From NCBI RefSeq assembly GCF_035046485.1, contig NC_085137.1:478913396-478977395 (forward strand): a stretch of DNA of 64,000 bases, in the 5' to 3' direction. Of the stretch, positions 1-11,673 are shown in pieces. Under the pieces are notes generated by a model, which worked only from the letters and a program-made list of their open reading frames with translations, was not told where the DNA came from and searched no databases. Both the position numbers and the translations under genes were made by a program. Within the stretch, counting starts at the first letter, position 1; each line of letters starts with the position of its first letter. The DNA comes from Aedes albopictus. Lineage: Eukaryota; Arthropoda; Insecta; Diptera; Culicidae.

Positions 1-1980
1 CTGAGTGTTCAGACTGAGCATTTCTTCGAAGTTTTCAATAACAAGTGTGTTGCTCACTCCACACTTGATAAGTAACCTTAGCGAGAGCTCCCAGAAGCGG
101 TTCTGGAGAGGTTTCACCCCTGCCAGGACCTCCAGGCTCGCATTATGCGTTGAGTGCATACAGCCGAGGGCAATACGCAAACAACGGTATTGAATTCGTT
201 CCAGCTTTATTAGGTGACAGTTTGCTGCTGAGTGGAAGCAGAAAGAGCCATACTCAATAACAGAGAGAATAGTCGTTTTGTAAAGTTTTATGAGGTCTTC
301 TGGGTGAGCACCCCACCATGTTCCGGTAATTGTGCGTAGAAAATTGATCCTTTGTTGACATTTTTGCACCAAATACTTGATTTGGGTACCCCAAGTGCCT
401 TTTGAATCAAACCAGACCCCAAGGTATTTCGAAGTCAAAGATTGGTCGATTTCTATTCCCAAAAGATTGAGTTTCAGTTGGGCTGGGTTCCGCTTTTTAG
501 AAAACACAACCAATTGAGTTTTTTGCGGAGCAAACTCGATCCCCAAATCTCTTGCCCAGGTTGACAGATTATTTAGAGAATTTTGCAATGGTCTTTGCAA
601 TATTTCTGCATGTGGGCCTTTTAGAGAAACCACAGCATCATCTGCAAGTTGTCGTAGCGTGCATTGTCCTTCCAAGCAACTATCAATGTCTTTCACGTAA
701 AAATTATAAAGCAAGGGACTTAAACATGAGCCTTGGGGTAGGCCCATGTAGCTAATTCTGGAAGTTGCCAGTTGTCCGAGATTGAAGCTCATATGTTTTT
801 CTGACAACAAATTATACAAGAAATTATTTAAAATTCCTGGAAGTCCACTATTGTGCAGTTTTTCTGACAATATTCCTATGGAAACTGAATCAAAGGCGCC
901 CTTAATATCCAAGAAAACTGAAGCCAGCTGCTCCTTTTCCGCATAGGCCAGTTGAATATCTGTTGAAAGCAACGCTAGACAATCGTTTGTTCCTTTGCCC
1001 TTGCGAAACCCGAACTGTGTATTTGAAAGCAAACTATTCGATTCAACCCAATGGTCGAGTCGCGATAGGATCATTTTTTCTAACAATTTCCTTAAACATG
1101 ATAACATAGCAATTGGGCGGTATGAATAAGGATCAGACGCTGGTTTACCAGGCTTTTGAATAGCTATTACTTTGACCTGTCTCCATTCTGGCGGAACAAT
1201 GTTATTCTCCATAAATGAGTTGAACAGGTCCAGTAATCGTCTTTTCGCGATATCTGGGAGATTTTTAAGAAGACTGAACTTGATCATATCGCGTCCCGGA
1301 GCGGAATTGTTGGATGAAAGAAGAGCCATAGAAAATTCCAGCATAGTGAAGGGTCTGTCCAGAGAACCATCTCTTGAGGATGTTTCCCAATAAATCGGTT
1401 GTGCTGGGACTGAGTCTGGACAGACCTTTTTCGCGAAGCTAAATATCCAACGGTTGGAGTATTCGTCACTCTCATTAGAAGAAGAGTGGTTTCGCATGTT
1501 GCGAGCCACTCTCCAAAGCGTTGTCATTGAAGTTTCTCTAGAGAGGCCCTCAATGAAGTGACGCCAATAACTACGCTTTTTCGCTTTCAGCAGGTTCTTC
1601 AGCTGTCTTTCGAGCTTAGCATACTCTTGATAAAGATCTGAGGTACCGTGCCTACGAAAAGTTTTGAAAGCATCAGATTTTTTAAGATACAACTGGGTGC
1701 AATCATCATCCCAGCCTAGTGTGGCTGGTCTTCTTTTGAAGGTTGCACTTGGAACACGTCGTTTTTGTGATTCTAATGCACTCTTGTATATCAGTTCAGA
1801 CAGGAATCGATACTCATCCAAAGGTGGGAGGGGATTGAATGATTCGATGCCAAAAGATACCGCTTCTGCATATTTTTGCCAATCGATATTCCTTGTGAGG
1901 TCGAAAGGAACCTGAATTGGTTGGTCCGACCTTTCACTATTATGCTTTATGGTGGTTATAATGGGCAAGTGATCACTACC
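1..1980 (-). CDS. LINE ORF2, C-terminal part: end of endonuclease plus reverse transcriptase (partial)
   Basis: Reading the minus strand from 1980 to 1 gives about 660 codons without a stop or frameshift, continuing off the window. It opens with GSDHLPI, the SDH motif that ends an APE-type endonuclease. It then shows reverse-transcriptase blocks in order: FLDIKGAFDS (motif A, near 885-915), a GFRKGKGTND block near 1000, GLPQGSCLSPLLYNFYV (near 705-755) and LADDAVVS with the catalytic Asp pair (637-645). A thumb-like region follows to position 1. These motifs fit the I/Loa/R1/Jockey group; the exact clade is inferred. The enzyme would copy the element's RNA by target-primed reverse transcription. 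The frame stops a few codons inside the sequence beyond 1980. The missing N-terminal half fits the fragment at 17147-17806. Confidence 0.9.
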
Positions 1981-2099
1981 AGTGCTGTCATGCTAAAATC
2001 AGAGCTGGTTACCCAAGTTTTCAAAATAGCTGCGCCCCTTATGATGCTACGCCCCCATATAAATAATTCAAGCATTGCGCTCATTTTAACTATTTTACT

Positions 2100-4842
2100 G
2101 TGCCCAAAATAAAGCAAACAAGACAATTTTCCCGCTCACAAAAAAGTATTAGTCTTGGATGTTAAAATTGCGCTCATCTTATACCAAAATATAAAGTGGC
2201 TATCTCAGATTCGAAAACAGCTCTCATCGTAAATCAATAACAATGTGAAAATTCCTTCGCTTTTCAATGAGCTGCGATCTCAGTCGTAGAAATTCCCTCA
2301 AAATAAATCATTAACAATGTAGTATATGAAATTACGGATTTATATGATTTTGTTTGGACATGTTTAATCATATTTGAAAAATAATAGTGTAATAGTTTTC
2401 AATTTATCAAATTTGTTGGTCGGAAAAAAAAATACATATCATAATTCAAAGATAAGTGGTGTAATAGCTGGAAACTTCATAAAATAAAAAAAAAAACTAG
2501 TGGTGATATCAGATGAAAAACTTGCACTCATAATATCAAGTAAAATGTGACAAATTTTAATTCAATTTAACTATATTCTGTTTATACTAGAAAATTGCTC
2601 TCATCGCAAATTGATAAAAATGTGAGAAAGTCTGTCTACCCATTTAAAATAAAGGATTTGCAATCTAAGATGATAAAATATCTTATCTAATTGAAAACAT
2701 TGAGACAATTTTGAAGTACTTAAACAAAATAAACGAGTTTGAATGTTAGATGAGACCATTGCGCTCTTCATACATTAAAAACAGAACATTAATTTATCGG
2801 CTCCCCAAAATAGAAGCGGCGATCGAGGCGGCGATCTTATATTCATAAAACTTCACTCATCGGATAGCCATATGAAACTTCGTCGCTCTTTATAATAAAA
2901 GAGTCGCGTACTTAGTTGGAAAAATGTTGCTGTCATATTAAATAGATAATTTGAAAATTGCGCTAATCAAACATGTAAAAATGTTCGCTCTCCTCATAAT
3001 ATTAAAAAAAACTGAAAACTGAAACGATTTCTGTTAACTGGCCAAAAGAGAAAAAACTTTCGCTAACTTAGAAAAATTTGACCTACCCTAATACGTTAAC
3101 TACTTTGAATTACCCTAATGAACTAGATGTAACTTTTTTCCCTTCCAAGTAAACTTACACTACCACAACTATAGACAACCTGTGTAACCCAGTCAGAACA
3201 GAAATAAAATGAGTCTATTGCAAACAGTAAAGCTGTTCGGGCGCGTTCTTTCGTTATTTCTCCCCGTCCGAATAATTCGCCGCGAGTTGGAAGTCCGCCA
3301 TATTCGAAGTCCGCTGCGAAACCCTCGAAGGCCGGTTCCCGAGATTTGGTCGGTTGTGAACTGTGACCGGGACCGGAAAAAATCTGGATTTTACAATTTC
3401 ACATTTAACAAAATAGATATTGTTGAATTAAAATTTAAAAAAGTTTTTTTCTAGGCTCTTATCATGCATCAAATATATATGGTGTAGCAATTTTAGACGT
3501 TTAGACAATTAAAAAAACTTGTGATATCAAACGAAACAATTGTGGTCATCATATTCAAATAAGTGTGAAAATCTTCCGCTCACTACTTAAAATAAAAACA
3601 AAAATTGCGATTACGGTATAGCAAAGAGGTAGGGTAGGTAATCATGAGTTGAACTGAATTGCATCTTTCTGAAGCAGCTGAAAATTTGACCAATTTTTTC
3701 TTCTGCAAGAAAATAATTTACTAGGGTAGAATCTCATGTACGTGAAAGCCATGGGTATAAGCTTCCAGAAAAATATGTATTAAATAAATTGTATTTGCAC
3801 TAAGTGTCATTGAAAAATTCAATAATTTCTCAATAATGATTTTAATCTTGATTTGAACCAATTTTAATCTAGCTTTGAGCTACTGGCGGCAGCACCTCGA
3901 GAAAAGAACAGCCAATTTTATGGTAAACAATCAAAAATTATATGGATCTGCAAATTCTCATAACTATTTTTCATTAGGTAGTGGTATCTCAACTCAGAAT
4001 GCTTGGAATTCTTGAGGAATTTGGAAACTAAATTTGGAATTTTCCATCGCCTAAGAGTAAACAAAGCAACAACTAGCGCAGTCTGCCGGCCAACACTGGA
4101 AGCTCACCCCCGTTTTCTAGTTCAAATCTAGGCTACAAATTGTTCAATTCAAGATAACATTCTCCGAGCACAAAATACGTAAATTCGATAATTTTTTGAC
4201 AAATAATGCGGAATATTATTCGGTTGGTCTATTCTACGATAGAGAGACTTTCATTTGACGTATTCACTTATTGCGTACGATACAATGCATGAGCTGTACG
4301 AGTGTACCGAAAATGTGCTTCCTCTAGGGGAAAATGGGTAAAATCACAGTAATTTTTCAATTGTTTATTTTCAATTAAGAAAACGCTTTTTTCAATGCTT
4401 TTAAAGTCAGTGCTACCAGGTTCTATTACGGAGAGGCGTTTATCATCTTTTTCGGGACAATGTTTTCTCGGCTGCAAGGATGTTCTTTCCATATTAAAAA
4501 AAAAAACAAATAAAAAAATGCGCTCATGTAGAACTGATCCAATTGTGAAAATTTCTGCGCTACCCTCATAATATGTAATATATTATTCTATAAAGGAATT
4601 CAGATCTCAGACTACAAAATGTGTTCAACATATTTCATAAATTATGTAATAATGTTCCACGTCATGTTAGTATATTGATAACAATGTGAAAATTTATTAT
4701 AATGTTTCACTTCAAAATAAAAGAGTGTTTTTCTTAGTATCAAAGCGCTATATATCAGAAACAGTGTTATATTTTTTGCGTTCACCAAATAGAGAGTGAT
4801 GTTCTCAGATACAAAAATTACACTAATCGTCAATTAATAACA
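2100..4842. repeat. Decayed tandem array of roughly 80-100-bp units, left block
   Basis: A recognisable but heavily mutated unit recurs: GCGCTCATC, then an AAATTGATAACAATGTG-like word, then AAAATTTCTGCGCT, then CATAATAAAGGAG and a GATCTCAGAT-like word. Clear members lie near 2215-2290, 2590-2670, 3540-3610, 4520-4590 and 4805-4850. Copies are too diverged for an exact period by eye. Within the block, 3030-3400 is more GC-rich (AATAAA, CGAATAATTCGCCGCG) and may be an unrelated insertion. No coding sequence is evident. Confidence 0.55.
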
Positions 4843-5237
4843 GTAAGAAAATGTAGCTGCAAAACGGTGAGTCGATAAGGAGCGCGTCCAACATAGCTCT
4901 GTTCCTCACAAGTTCCTACCTCATGCTTCCACGGGTCAAACGATGACAAAGACCGCCAACTAAGAGTTGTGTGCTTAGCTGGTAGTGCAGCCTGGGCACT
5001 GTTGTCCTTCTGACTTCAGCTAGATTGAGGAGGTACGATTCGAGCGTCTGTTCACCAAGGAAGTGCGGCTCAAACAGCGTCTGTTCTGGCATCCAGCGGC
5101 TGAGTATGAAATGCTGTATCGCGTCAGCTATACCTAAGAAGGCAGCCCCTTCAACGCAATGTAGGCAGCGCGGCCCCGGTAAGGTAGCCTGCTGAAACCC
5201 TTCAAACACCCAGAAAAGCAATAGTAGAGTTAACGGA

Positions 5238-6338
5238 TTGATTCAACGGCAACAGACCCGGCAACGAATAAAGGACAACGATTGGAAAGTCGGATCTTGG
5301 AACGTGAGAACTTTGAATGAGCCCGCACGTGTTGGGCTCCTGGCTCGTGAACTGCAGAATGTTGGCGTTAAGGTGGCTGCTATCCAGGAGATACGCTGGC
5401 CCAAAACTGGAGAACGCGAATTCCGAGCGGTGAATCCCATCGCCAACACTTCATTCAAGTACCACATCTACTACAGCGGCGGCGATAAGGCAGAACGCGG
5501 AGTTGGCTTTATAGTGATCGGGAAGCAGATGAAGCGAGTTATTCGGTGGAAGCCGATAAGTGACCGAATCTGTGTGTTGAGGATGAAGGGCAAATTCTTC
5601 AACTACAGCCTGATCAGCATCTATGCGCCAACGAACGACAAACCCGATGACATGAAGGATGAGTTCTATGAAAGACTTGATAAGGCCTACGGAGAGTGCC
5701 CAAAACAAAATGTTAAAATAGTCATCGGAGATGCAAATGCGCAGATAGGCAGGGAAAGTTTCTTTCGACCTGTTATTGGAACGGAAAGCCTTCATTCCGT
5801 TACCAACGATAATGGTCTGCGCCTTGTGACATTCGCGGCTGCTATAGGGATGTCAATCAGCAGTACCTACTTCGCACGTAAGAATATCCGAAAACACACC
5901 TGGAGACACCCGAGTGGTGACACTTGCTCCCAGATAGACCACGTGCTGGTCGACGGGCGACATTTTTCGGACGTCATAGATGTGAGGTCCTACAGAGGCC
6001 CGAACATTGACTCGGATCATTATCTTTTAGCCGCAAAAATTCGGGCGCGACTATCCAGCGTCACGAGTTCAAGAAACAACCGGACGATGCGTTTCAACAT
6101 CCAACGCTTGTCAGCCGAAGGGGTAGCTGCACAGTACCATCAGAAGCTAGACGAGAGGATAGGAGAGACCATCGGATCTGGAGATGCCAACAGCTTATGG
6201 GGGGATATCCACGAAGCAGTGACAACAACAGCGCAAGAGGTGTTAGGTACGGCTCAGCGACGCCAGCATAATGGTTGGTTCGACGAGGAGTGTCAACGAG
6301 TGAGAACGAAAAGAATGTCACCAGAAGTCGAATGCTAG
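5238..6338 (+). pseudogene. RTE ORF segment 1: APE-type endonuclease
   Basis: The frame encodes an exonuclease-endonuclease-phosphatase fold with all expected catalytic residues: Asn22 in WNVRTLN, Glu51 in IQEIRW, Asp165 and Asn167 in IGDANAQIG, Asp234 in QIDHVLV, and Asp260-His261 in DSDHYLL. In RTE elements this domain nicks the target DNA. The real start is uncertain because the frame is open upstream and this segment begins at a TTG codon. After residue about 350 (WFDEECQRV) the frame runs into a stop at 6338. The homologous continuation (NEKNVTRSRML) is in the frame of the next segment, so a small indel lies near 6300. Confidence 0.85.
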
Positions 6339-6820
6339 TGGCCGGTACCCGGCAGAACAGGGAGCGGTACAGGGTGGCAAGAGCAGCAGAGAAACGAATC
6401 CACCGCATGAAAAAACGGCAGCACGAAGAGAGTGTGATTGCTGAAGCGCAGGAAAGTATGGACAGGAACGATATGCGGAGGTTTTATGCAACTGTCAATG
6501 GCGCGCGGCACAAGACTGCGCCAGTGCCCGACATGTGCAATGACCGGGAAGGAAATTTTCTGACAGACAAAACAATGGTGGCAGCCAGGTGGAAGGAGCA
6601 CTTCAAAGATTTGTTGAATGGTAGCAGCGAAGGAGCACCCAGGAACAGGATTAACATAATGGATGACGGTCAAGCAGTGGAACCACCAACACTGGATGAG
6701 GTTAAAAAGGCCCTCAAGGAGCTGAAAAACAGCAAGGCTGCTGGGAAGGACGAGATCCCGATCGAACTTCTTAAGCACGGAAGCGAGCAGCTACATCAAT
6801 CAATCCACCAGCTGGTTGGA
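6300..6820 (+). pseudogene. RTE ORF segment 2: linker before the reverse transcriptase
   Basis: This frame carries NEKNVTRSRMLVAGTRQNRE, a charged linker and then LKELKNSKAAGKDEIPIELL, the block that precedes the RT core in RTE proteins (usually NNKAAGxDxIPAELLK). After HQSIHQLV the expected region leading to DGLICPIYKKG is missing, and the frame changes at about 6816. A deletion of a few tens of bases plus a frame change fits better than a single-base error. The frame then reads 29 unrelated residues to a stop at 6907. Confidence 0.8.
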
Positions 6821-7904
6821 TGGTCTCATATGCCCAATCTACAAGAAAGGGCACAGACTGGAGTGTGCCAATTACAGAGGGATTACCCTGTTAAATTCGG
6901 CGTATAAGATACTGTCGCGTGTCCTGTTCAACAGACTGAGGCCTCTTGAGGAGTGCTTCGTCGGCGAATACCAGGCTGGTTTTCGTGAGGGCCGATCAAC
7001 GACGGATCAAATGTTTAACGTGCTGATGATCCTAGATAAATTTCGGGAATATAACTTGCAGACTCACCATCTATTCATTGATTTTAAAGCAGCGTACGAT
7101 TCAGTGAAAAGAAATGAGCTTTGGCAGATAATGTCAGAACATGGTTTTCCGGCGAAATTAATTAGGCTGATACGCGCAACGCTGGATGGATCAAAATCAA
7201 GTATTCAGATCGCAGACGAAGTGTCAACCTCGTTTGTGACCTTGGATGGATTGAAGCAGGGGGATGCACTTTCAAATTTATTGTTCATCATTGCACTCGA
7301 AGCAGCGATTAGGAGGTCAAGCGTGCAGAGGAATGTCTCTATCATCACACGGTCGCACATGCTCCTCGGTTTTGCGGACGATATTGATGTCATCGGCATC
7401 GATCGTAGGGCAGTGGAGGAAGCTTATGCTCCTCTGAAGAGAGAGACAGCGAGGATAGGCTTGACGATTAACTTTACCAAGACTAAGTACATGATAGCGG
7501 GTAGAGACAGAAGCAGGTCTAGTGGTGTTAGTGCTGAGGTAGTGATTGATGGGGATGTGTTTGAAGTTGTTGAAGAATTTGTGTATCTTGGAACACTTGT
7601 GACTTATGACAATAACGTTTCCCGTGAAGTGAAAAGGCGTATTGCAGCTGCGAATAGGGCCTTTTACGGATTGCGTAGCCAGCTTAGGTCCCGTAACTTG
7701 CAAACGCAAACGAAATTCGCTCTGTATAAGACGCTGATCCTTCCGGTTGCCCTCTGCGGTCACGAAGCGTGGACGTTAAAGGAGGTGGACCGAAAAGCTT
7801 TTGGAGTTTTTGAGCGCAAAGTGCTGCGGACAATTCTCGGTGGGAAACAAGAAAATGGAGTGTGGCGCAGTTGTACCAAGTGTACGAAGATGCGAATATT
7901 GTGA
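6816..7904 (+). pseudogene. RTE ORF segment 3: reverse transcriptase core
   Basis: The segment contains the RT blocks in order: CPIYKKGH and NYRGITLLN (residues 6-27), YQAGFREGRSTTDQ (52-65), FIDFKAAYDSV with catalytic Asp89, LKQGDALSNLLF (146-157) and FADD (186-189). A thumb region (EFVYLGTLVTYDNNVSREVK) follows. The catalytic aspartates are all present. After ENGVWR the frame enters a nonsense tail ending at 7904, while the homologous continuation is in the next segment. The neighbouring 11-kb fragment keeps NGVWRRKMNHELAELY here and shows what was lost. Confidence 0.88.
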
Positions 7905-8149
7905 AACGTATAAAATACGGCAGACTTCAGTGGGCTGGACACGTAGTGCGAATGTCGGAAGAAAGAATAGCGAAAACAATATTCAGCAGAGAACCCGGTG
8001 GAGGTAGGCGACTTCGTGGGCGGCCGCGAACTCGCTGGCTGCACGCGGTTGAAGAAGATCTACGATCCCTACACGTTCGGGGAAACTGGAGGAACATCGC
8101 CCAAGATCGACGAAGATGGTGCTCTACTATATGCTCGGCGTTGGAGTAA
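7862..8149 (+). pseudogene. RTE ORF segment 4: C-terminal region
   Basis: The frame encodes LYQVYEDANIVKRIKYGRLQWAGHVVRM, then EPGGGRRLRGRPRTRWLHAVEEDL. This is the conserved GRLxWxGHVxRM / GRPxxRW tail of RTE-type reverse transcriptases, whose function is not settled. It ends at a proper stop 34 bp before the element's end, consistent with the very short 3' UTR of this clade. It is out of frame with the RT core because of the indel near 7860. Confidence 0.85.
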
Positions 8150-8196
8150 AGTTACTTTGTAGCCAACAAGGTATCAAGGTAAGGTAAGAAAATGTA

Positions 8197-8990
8197 TTTG
8201 CTCTTCATAATAAGCAGATTCGATTTTACTTGAGAAAAATGCACAAAATAGAACTTGAAAATTTCGCTTATCAAAAACATAGAAGAATGTAAAAATTTCT
8301 GAATTCTCACTAAAATATAAATGTGATCTCAGCCGACATAATGTACTCAACATATCTCACAGAAATTGTTCTTACTTATCACGTAATTTTTGATAAACAA
8401 TAGGCTTATCTTATTTCAATTTTGAACTTCTGAATGAATTTATGCTAGCCTGCTTACTCTTACAGAAAATTTGATGTCTTAGTGGAGCGGCACCACTCAA
8501 ACGTCAAACGTTTCTGCGAGAGCCAGCATAAATTCGTGCCTAAGCCCGTAGTGTATCATTTTCTACTTAAAAAATATGCAGAATTGATTTATGAATATGC
8601 ATTCATCATATTTCATGAATATGTATTCTAATGATTTTAGACTAAACAAAATATAACAGTCTTAGATGTAAAAACCCTCATTCTGCACAAAAAAGTGGAG
8701 CACATTTTTCACTCGCAAAATTATATAAAAAGCCTCAAAATGTCGAAATGTCGGTGTCAAAATCTCGATTATTATCGAACTTCCATGCACCTCGGATAAA
8801 TGAACGACTCGCGCTGTAAAAATCATCATTTTACAACCTGTTGCATAAATAACTATTAAAAACTAAATAACCATGTTTACTGCAAATTGATAACATTGTA
8901 AAAATTATGCGCTTTCATAATAAAGGAGTTGCAACAAAAGATAAAGGAAGGCTCTCATTATTTGCCCATAACAATAAGGAAATTCACTAA
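8197..8990. repeat. Decayed ~90-bp array, right block
   Basis: Directly after the RTE right-hand duplication the same motifs resume: CTCTTCATAATAAGCAGATT, AAATTTCGCTTATCAAAAAC, GTGATCTCAGCCGAC, and near 8880 CTGCAAATTGATAACATTG followed by GCGCTTTCATAATAAAGGAG. This continuity is independent support for the RTE insertion boundaries. Confidence 0.5.
8436..8535. repeat. Small inverted repeat (possible short foldback)
   Basis: GAATTTATGCTAGCC at the left and GCCAGCATAAATTC at the right are near-perfect inverted arms about 100 bp apart. The flanks do not show a convincing target duplication. Confidence 0.4.
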
Positions 8991-9733
8991 ACAGTGTAAA
9001 CTGCTATGGAGTCAATATGTTCCAAACAGGCTTGCTGAACGTGCACTACGCGATCGTGAAGCTTAGGAAAGATAAATATTTTCCTGATGAAACGTCGCGA
9101 TCACCTAGGCAATCTTTGATTATTTGATTCATATTTGCGCTATTGAGTGAATCACTTTAATGAAACAATTTTTCACTTAACAAAAATGAAAGCGTATGCA
9201 TTAAAAATAAGATACTTTTTCAAAAAGCTGTAGAAAAATGTCTGAGCAAAATAAAAACATGAACTTGTTTTGTTTACAAACAGCATTTATTGTTTATGCT
9301 AGAAGAATTGTACAGGCCTTGGAAGGCAGTTGATCAGCAGTGATCATTTTAGTCACAATTGTCGAAAACAAATTTGTTCACATATTTTTCGATAATTTTC
9401 ACCGTTTTGAACATTTTTCCATGAAAACTATTACGTATTCAATAGCGTACAATCATATTTTCACATTTTCTTTTAAAATCACACTTCAAAATAATTAAGC
9501 AATTTGTGAGACACAAGGATCCCGTGGTACCGGAAGCGAAAAAAACAAATTTCGACTGATAGTTATATCATGCTAATCGTCATTGTGGATTCAAATCAAA
9601 ACAGAATATCATCAACCCCCAGATATTTCCAAATAAACTAGGGTACGTTTCGTGACCTTTTGGTGCAATTGATTCCATAAATTGTCACGTTTTTAAAGAA
9701 AAATTGGATACCTAGAGAGAAACATGATTTAAT
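8991..9733. other. No recognisable feature
   Basis: AT-rich sequence without a convincing reading frame or repeat structure. Simple word inspection gave no match to the other families in the window. Confidence 0.5.
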
Positions 9734-10026
9734 CACAGAGAACAGACATCCAAGTTCAGTTCCGAATCTGTGTAAGGAATTTAACGGCCATTTGAAATCG
9801 GCAACACAAGTGGCAATAGCGTGGCGCTGCAATCGGTTAATTTCCCATACAAATTTAATTCACCACTTGAAATGTTTCAATTCACCACTGACTGTGGCAA
9901 TATGGTGTTTGGTGGCGTGAGTGTTTTCATCGTGTATTGGTTTGCAACCTTACTCAAGTAAAGATTCGAATCCTTACACAACTTTTCGAATGAAATTTGT
10001 TCTAGCCTGGATGTCTGTTCTCTGTG
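9734..10026. mobile_element. Short MITE with CACAGAGAACAGACATCC ends
   Basis: The left terminus CACAGAGAACAGACATCC is matched by its reverse complement at 10009-10026. Similarity continues inward (GTGTAAGGAATTT on the left against AATCCTTACAC on the right). TTTAA abuts both ends, so a TTAA-type target site is possible and the superfamily is uncertain. The interior is non-coding. Confidence 0.75.
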
Positions 10027-10190
10027 ATTTAACTGCTCACGGAACTGCTCAGGGTTTCTTTCAGAAATTTGTGCTGGCTTTTATTTTGAATTTCAGGGAT
10101 TTCTGCAGCAATTTCAGCAAGGGATTATTTGAATAGTTCTATACAAATCCTACTGGGATTGCTTTAGAAATCCATCCCAAGGTAAACTTT

Positions 10191-10668
10191 GACTTGTATT
10201 GCGAATTTCTGTCGTAAAATCACAGTTCTAAGGGATTTCCTTGGAGTAATTCTGATAAATTTATTGACATAATTTTTAAAATTTGACTTGTATTGAGAAT
10301 TGTTGTCGAAACATTACAGTTCTTATGGAACTCCTTGGAGTATTTCTGATAAATTTCATGAAATTATTTTTAAAATTTGACTTGTATTGAGAAGTGTTGT
10401 CGTAAAATCACAGTTCTTATGGAACTCCTTGGAGTAATTCTAATAAATTTATTGAAATAATGTTTTAAATTTAACTTTTATTGAGAATTGTTGTCGAAAG
10501 ATCACAGTTCTAATGGAACTCCTTGGAGTAATTCTGATAAATTTATTGAAATTATTTTTAAAATTTGACTTGCATTAAAAAGTGTTGTCGTAAAATCACA
10601 GTTCTTATGGAACACCTTGGAGTTATTCTGATTAATTTACTAAAATGTCTTTTTAATTTGACTTGTAT
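10191..10668. repeat. 94-bp tandem array, about five copies
   Basis: The word GACTTGTATTGAGAAT recurs at 10191, 10285, 10379, 10473, 10567 and 10660, a spacing of 94 bp with one 93. Each unit continues GTTGTCGWAAxATCACAGTTCT, then GGAACTCCTTGGAGTAATTC, then TGATAAATTTATTGAAAT. Copies differ by a few bases. The right end runs straight into the target duplication of the next LINE fragment. Confidence 0.9.
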
Positions 10669-10682
10669 TGAGAATCCCTAAA

Positions 10683-11673
10683 AACCAAACGGACCCAGGA
10701 CGAAAACGGCTTTCCTGGGAATCTGACTAGACTGTTTAAAGCAACGATGGACGGTGTGTAAAACTGCGTAAAGATTTCGGGTGAACTATCCAGCTCATTC
10801 GAATCTCGCCGGGGACTGCGACAAGGTGACGGACTCTCATGCCTACTCTTCAACATCTCTCTAGAAGGTGTAATGCGACGAGCCGGGCTCTACAGCTGGG
10901 GTACGATTTTCACAAAATCCGGGCAATTTGTGTGCTTCGCGGACAACATGGATATTATCGTCAGAACATTTGGAACGGTGGCAGAGCTGTACACCCGCCT
11001 GAAACGCGAAGCACCAAAGCAGGTCGGACTGGTGGTGAATGCCTCAAATACAAAGTACATGCACGACCGGATCCGCCTGGGTAGCAAGGTTACGATAGAC
11101 GGGGATACCTTCGAGGTGGTGGAGGAATTAGTCTACATCGGATCCTAACGTCCAGCTGACAACAACGTTAGTCGTGAAATTCGAAGGCGCATCATCAGTG
11201 GAAGTCGGATCTACTACGGGCTCCAGATTCACCCCCGTACCAAATTTACCATGTACAAAACGCTTATAAGACCGGAGGACCTGCAGGCACTTGGAGTTTT
11301 CGAGCGACGCATGCTAAGGATGATCTTCGGCGGTGTACAGGAGAATGGTGTGTGGCGGCGAAAGATGAACCACGAGCTCGCTGAACTCTACGGCGAACCA
11401 AGGATCCAGAAGGTGGCCAAAGCCGGAAGGATACGGTGGGAAGGGCATGTTGCGAGAATGCCGGACAGCAACCCTGCAAAGTTGGTGTTTGCTACCAATC
11501 CGGTTGGCGGAAGAAGGCGTGGAGCGCAGAGACCACGCTGGGTGGACCAGGTGGAGCGTGATCCGGCAAGCATTGGGCGTGACCAAGGATGGAGAGCGGC
11601 AGCCACGAACCGTGGAATATTGTTGACTCAGTTTTATTATGAATTTGATGTAATATTTAATAAATGAAATGGA
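10683..11673 (+). mobile_element. 5'-truncated RTE-type LINE fragment with 14-bp target duplication
   Basis: TGAGAATCCCTAAA occurs at 10669-10682 and 11674-11687 and brackets a 991-bp insertion. The content is the C-terminal half of an RTE-like reverse transcriptase and a short 3' UTR ending in an ATGAAATGGA-type tail. It belongs to a different family from the 4.9-kb copy, although it shares the NGVWR and GRxxRW-like tail regions. Confidence 0.85.
10700..11620 (+). pseudogene. Decayed RTE reverse transcriptase, C-terminal half
   Basis: Readable pieces are LTRLFKATMDGV, LRQGDGLSCLLFNISLEGV, SGQFVCFADNMDIIV, KREAPKQVGLVVNASNTKYM, FEVVEELVYIGS, then DNNVSREIRRRI and FGVQENGVWRRKMNHELAELY with RIRWEGHVARM. 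The catalytic box reads FADN instead of FADD. In-frame stops occur near 10760 (after MDGV) and 11146 (after YIGS), and frames shift between segments. The copy is dead. Confidence 0.85.

Larger units (their letters stand above)
4856..8183 (+). mobile_element. RTE-clade LINE, near full length, inactivated
   Basis: A 3,328-bp element is bounded by a perfect 13-bp target duplication GTAAGAAAATGTA (4843-4855 and 8184-8196). It has about 380 bp of 5' leader, an APE-like endonuclease, a reverse transcriptase and a C-terminal region, a very short 3' UTR and a short AAGGT-type repeat end. This architecture is that of RTE elements such as JAM1 and BovB relatives. The coding region is broken into four frame segments, by frame changes near 6300, 6816 and 7860. 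It sits inside the decayed 90-bp array, whose units resume immediately after the right duplication. Bases 4880-4965 recur, inverted, near 40375-40460. Confidence 0.9.

Noticed and set aside
3030..3400. Possible LTR (AATAAA followed by a GC-rich segment)
   Set aside because: No TG...CA termini, target duplication, primer-binding site or adjacent gag/pol could be found.
10191..10668. CRISPR-like regular spacing
   Set aside because: The entire 94-bp unit is conserved rather than short repeats with unique spacers, and the genome is eukaryotic.
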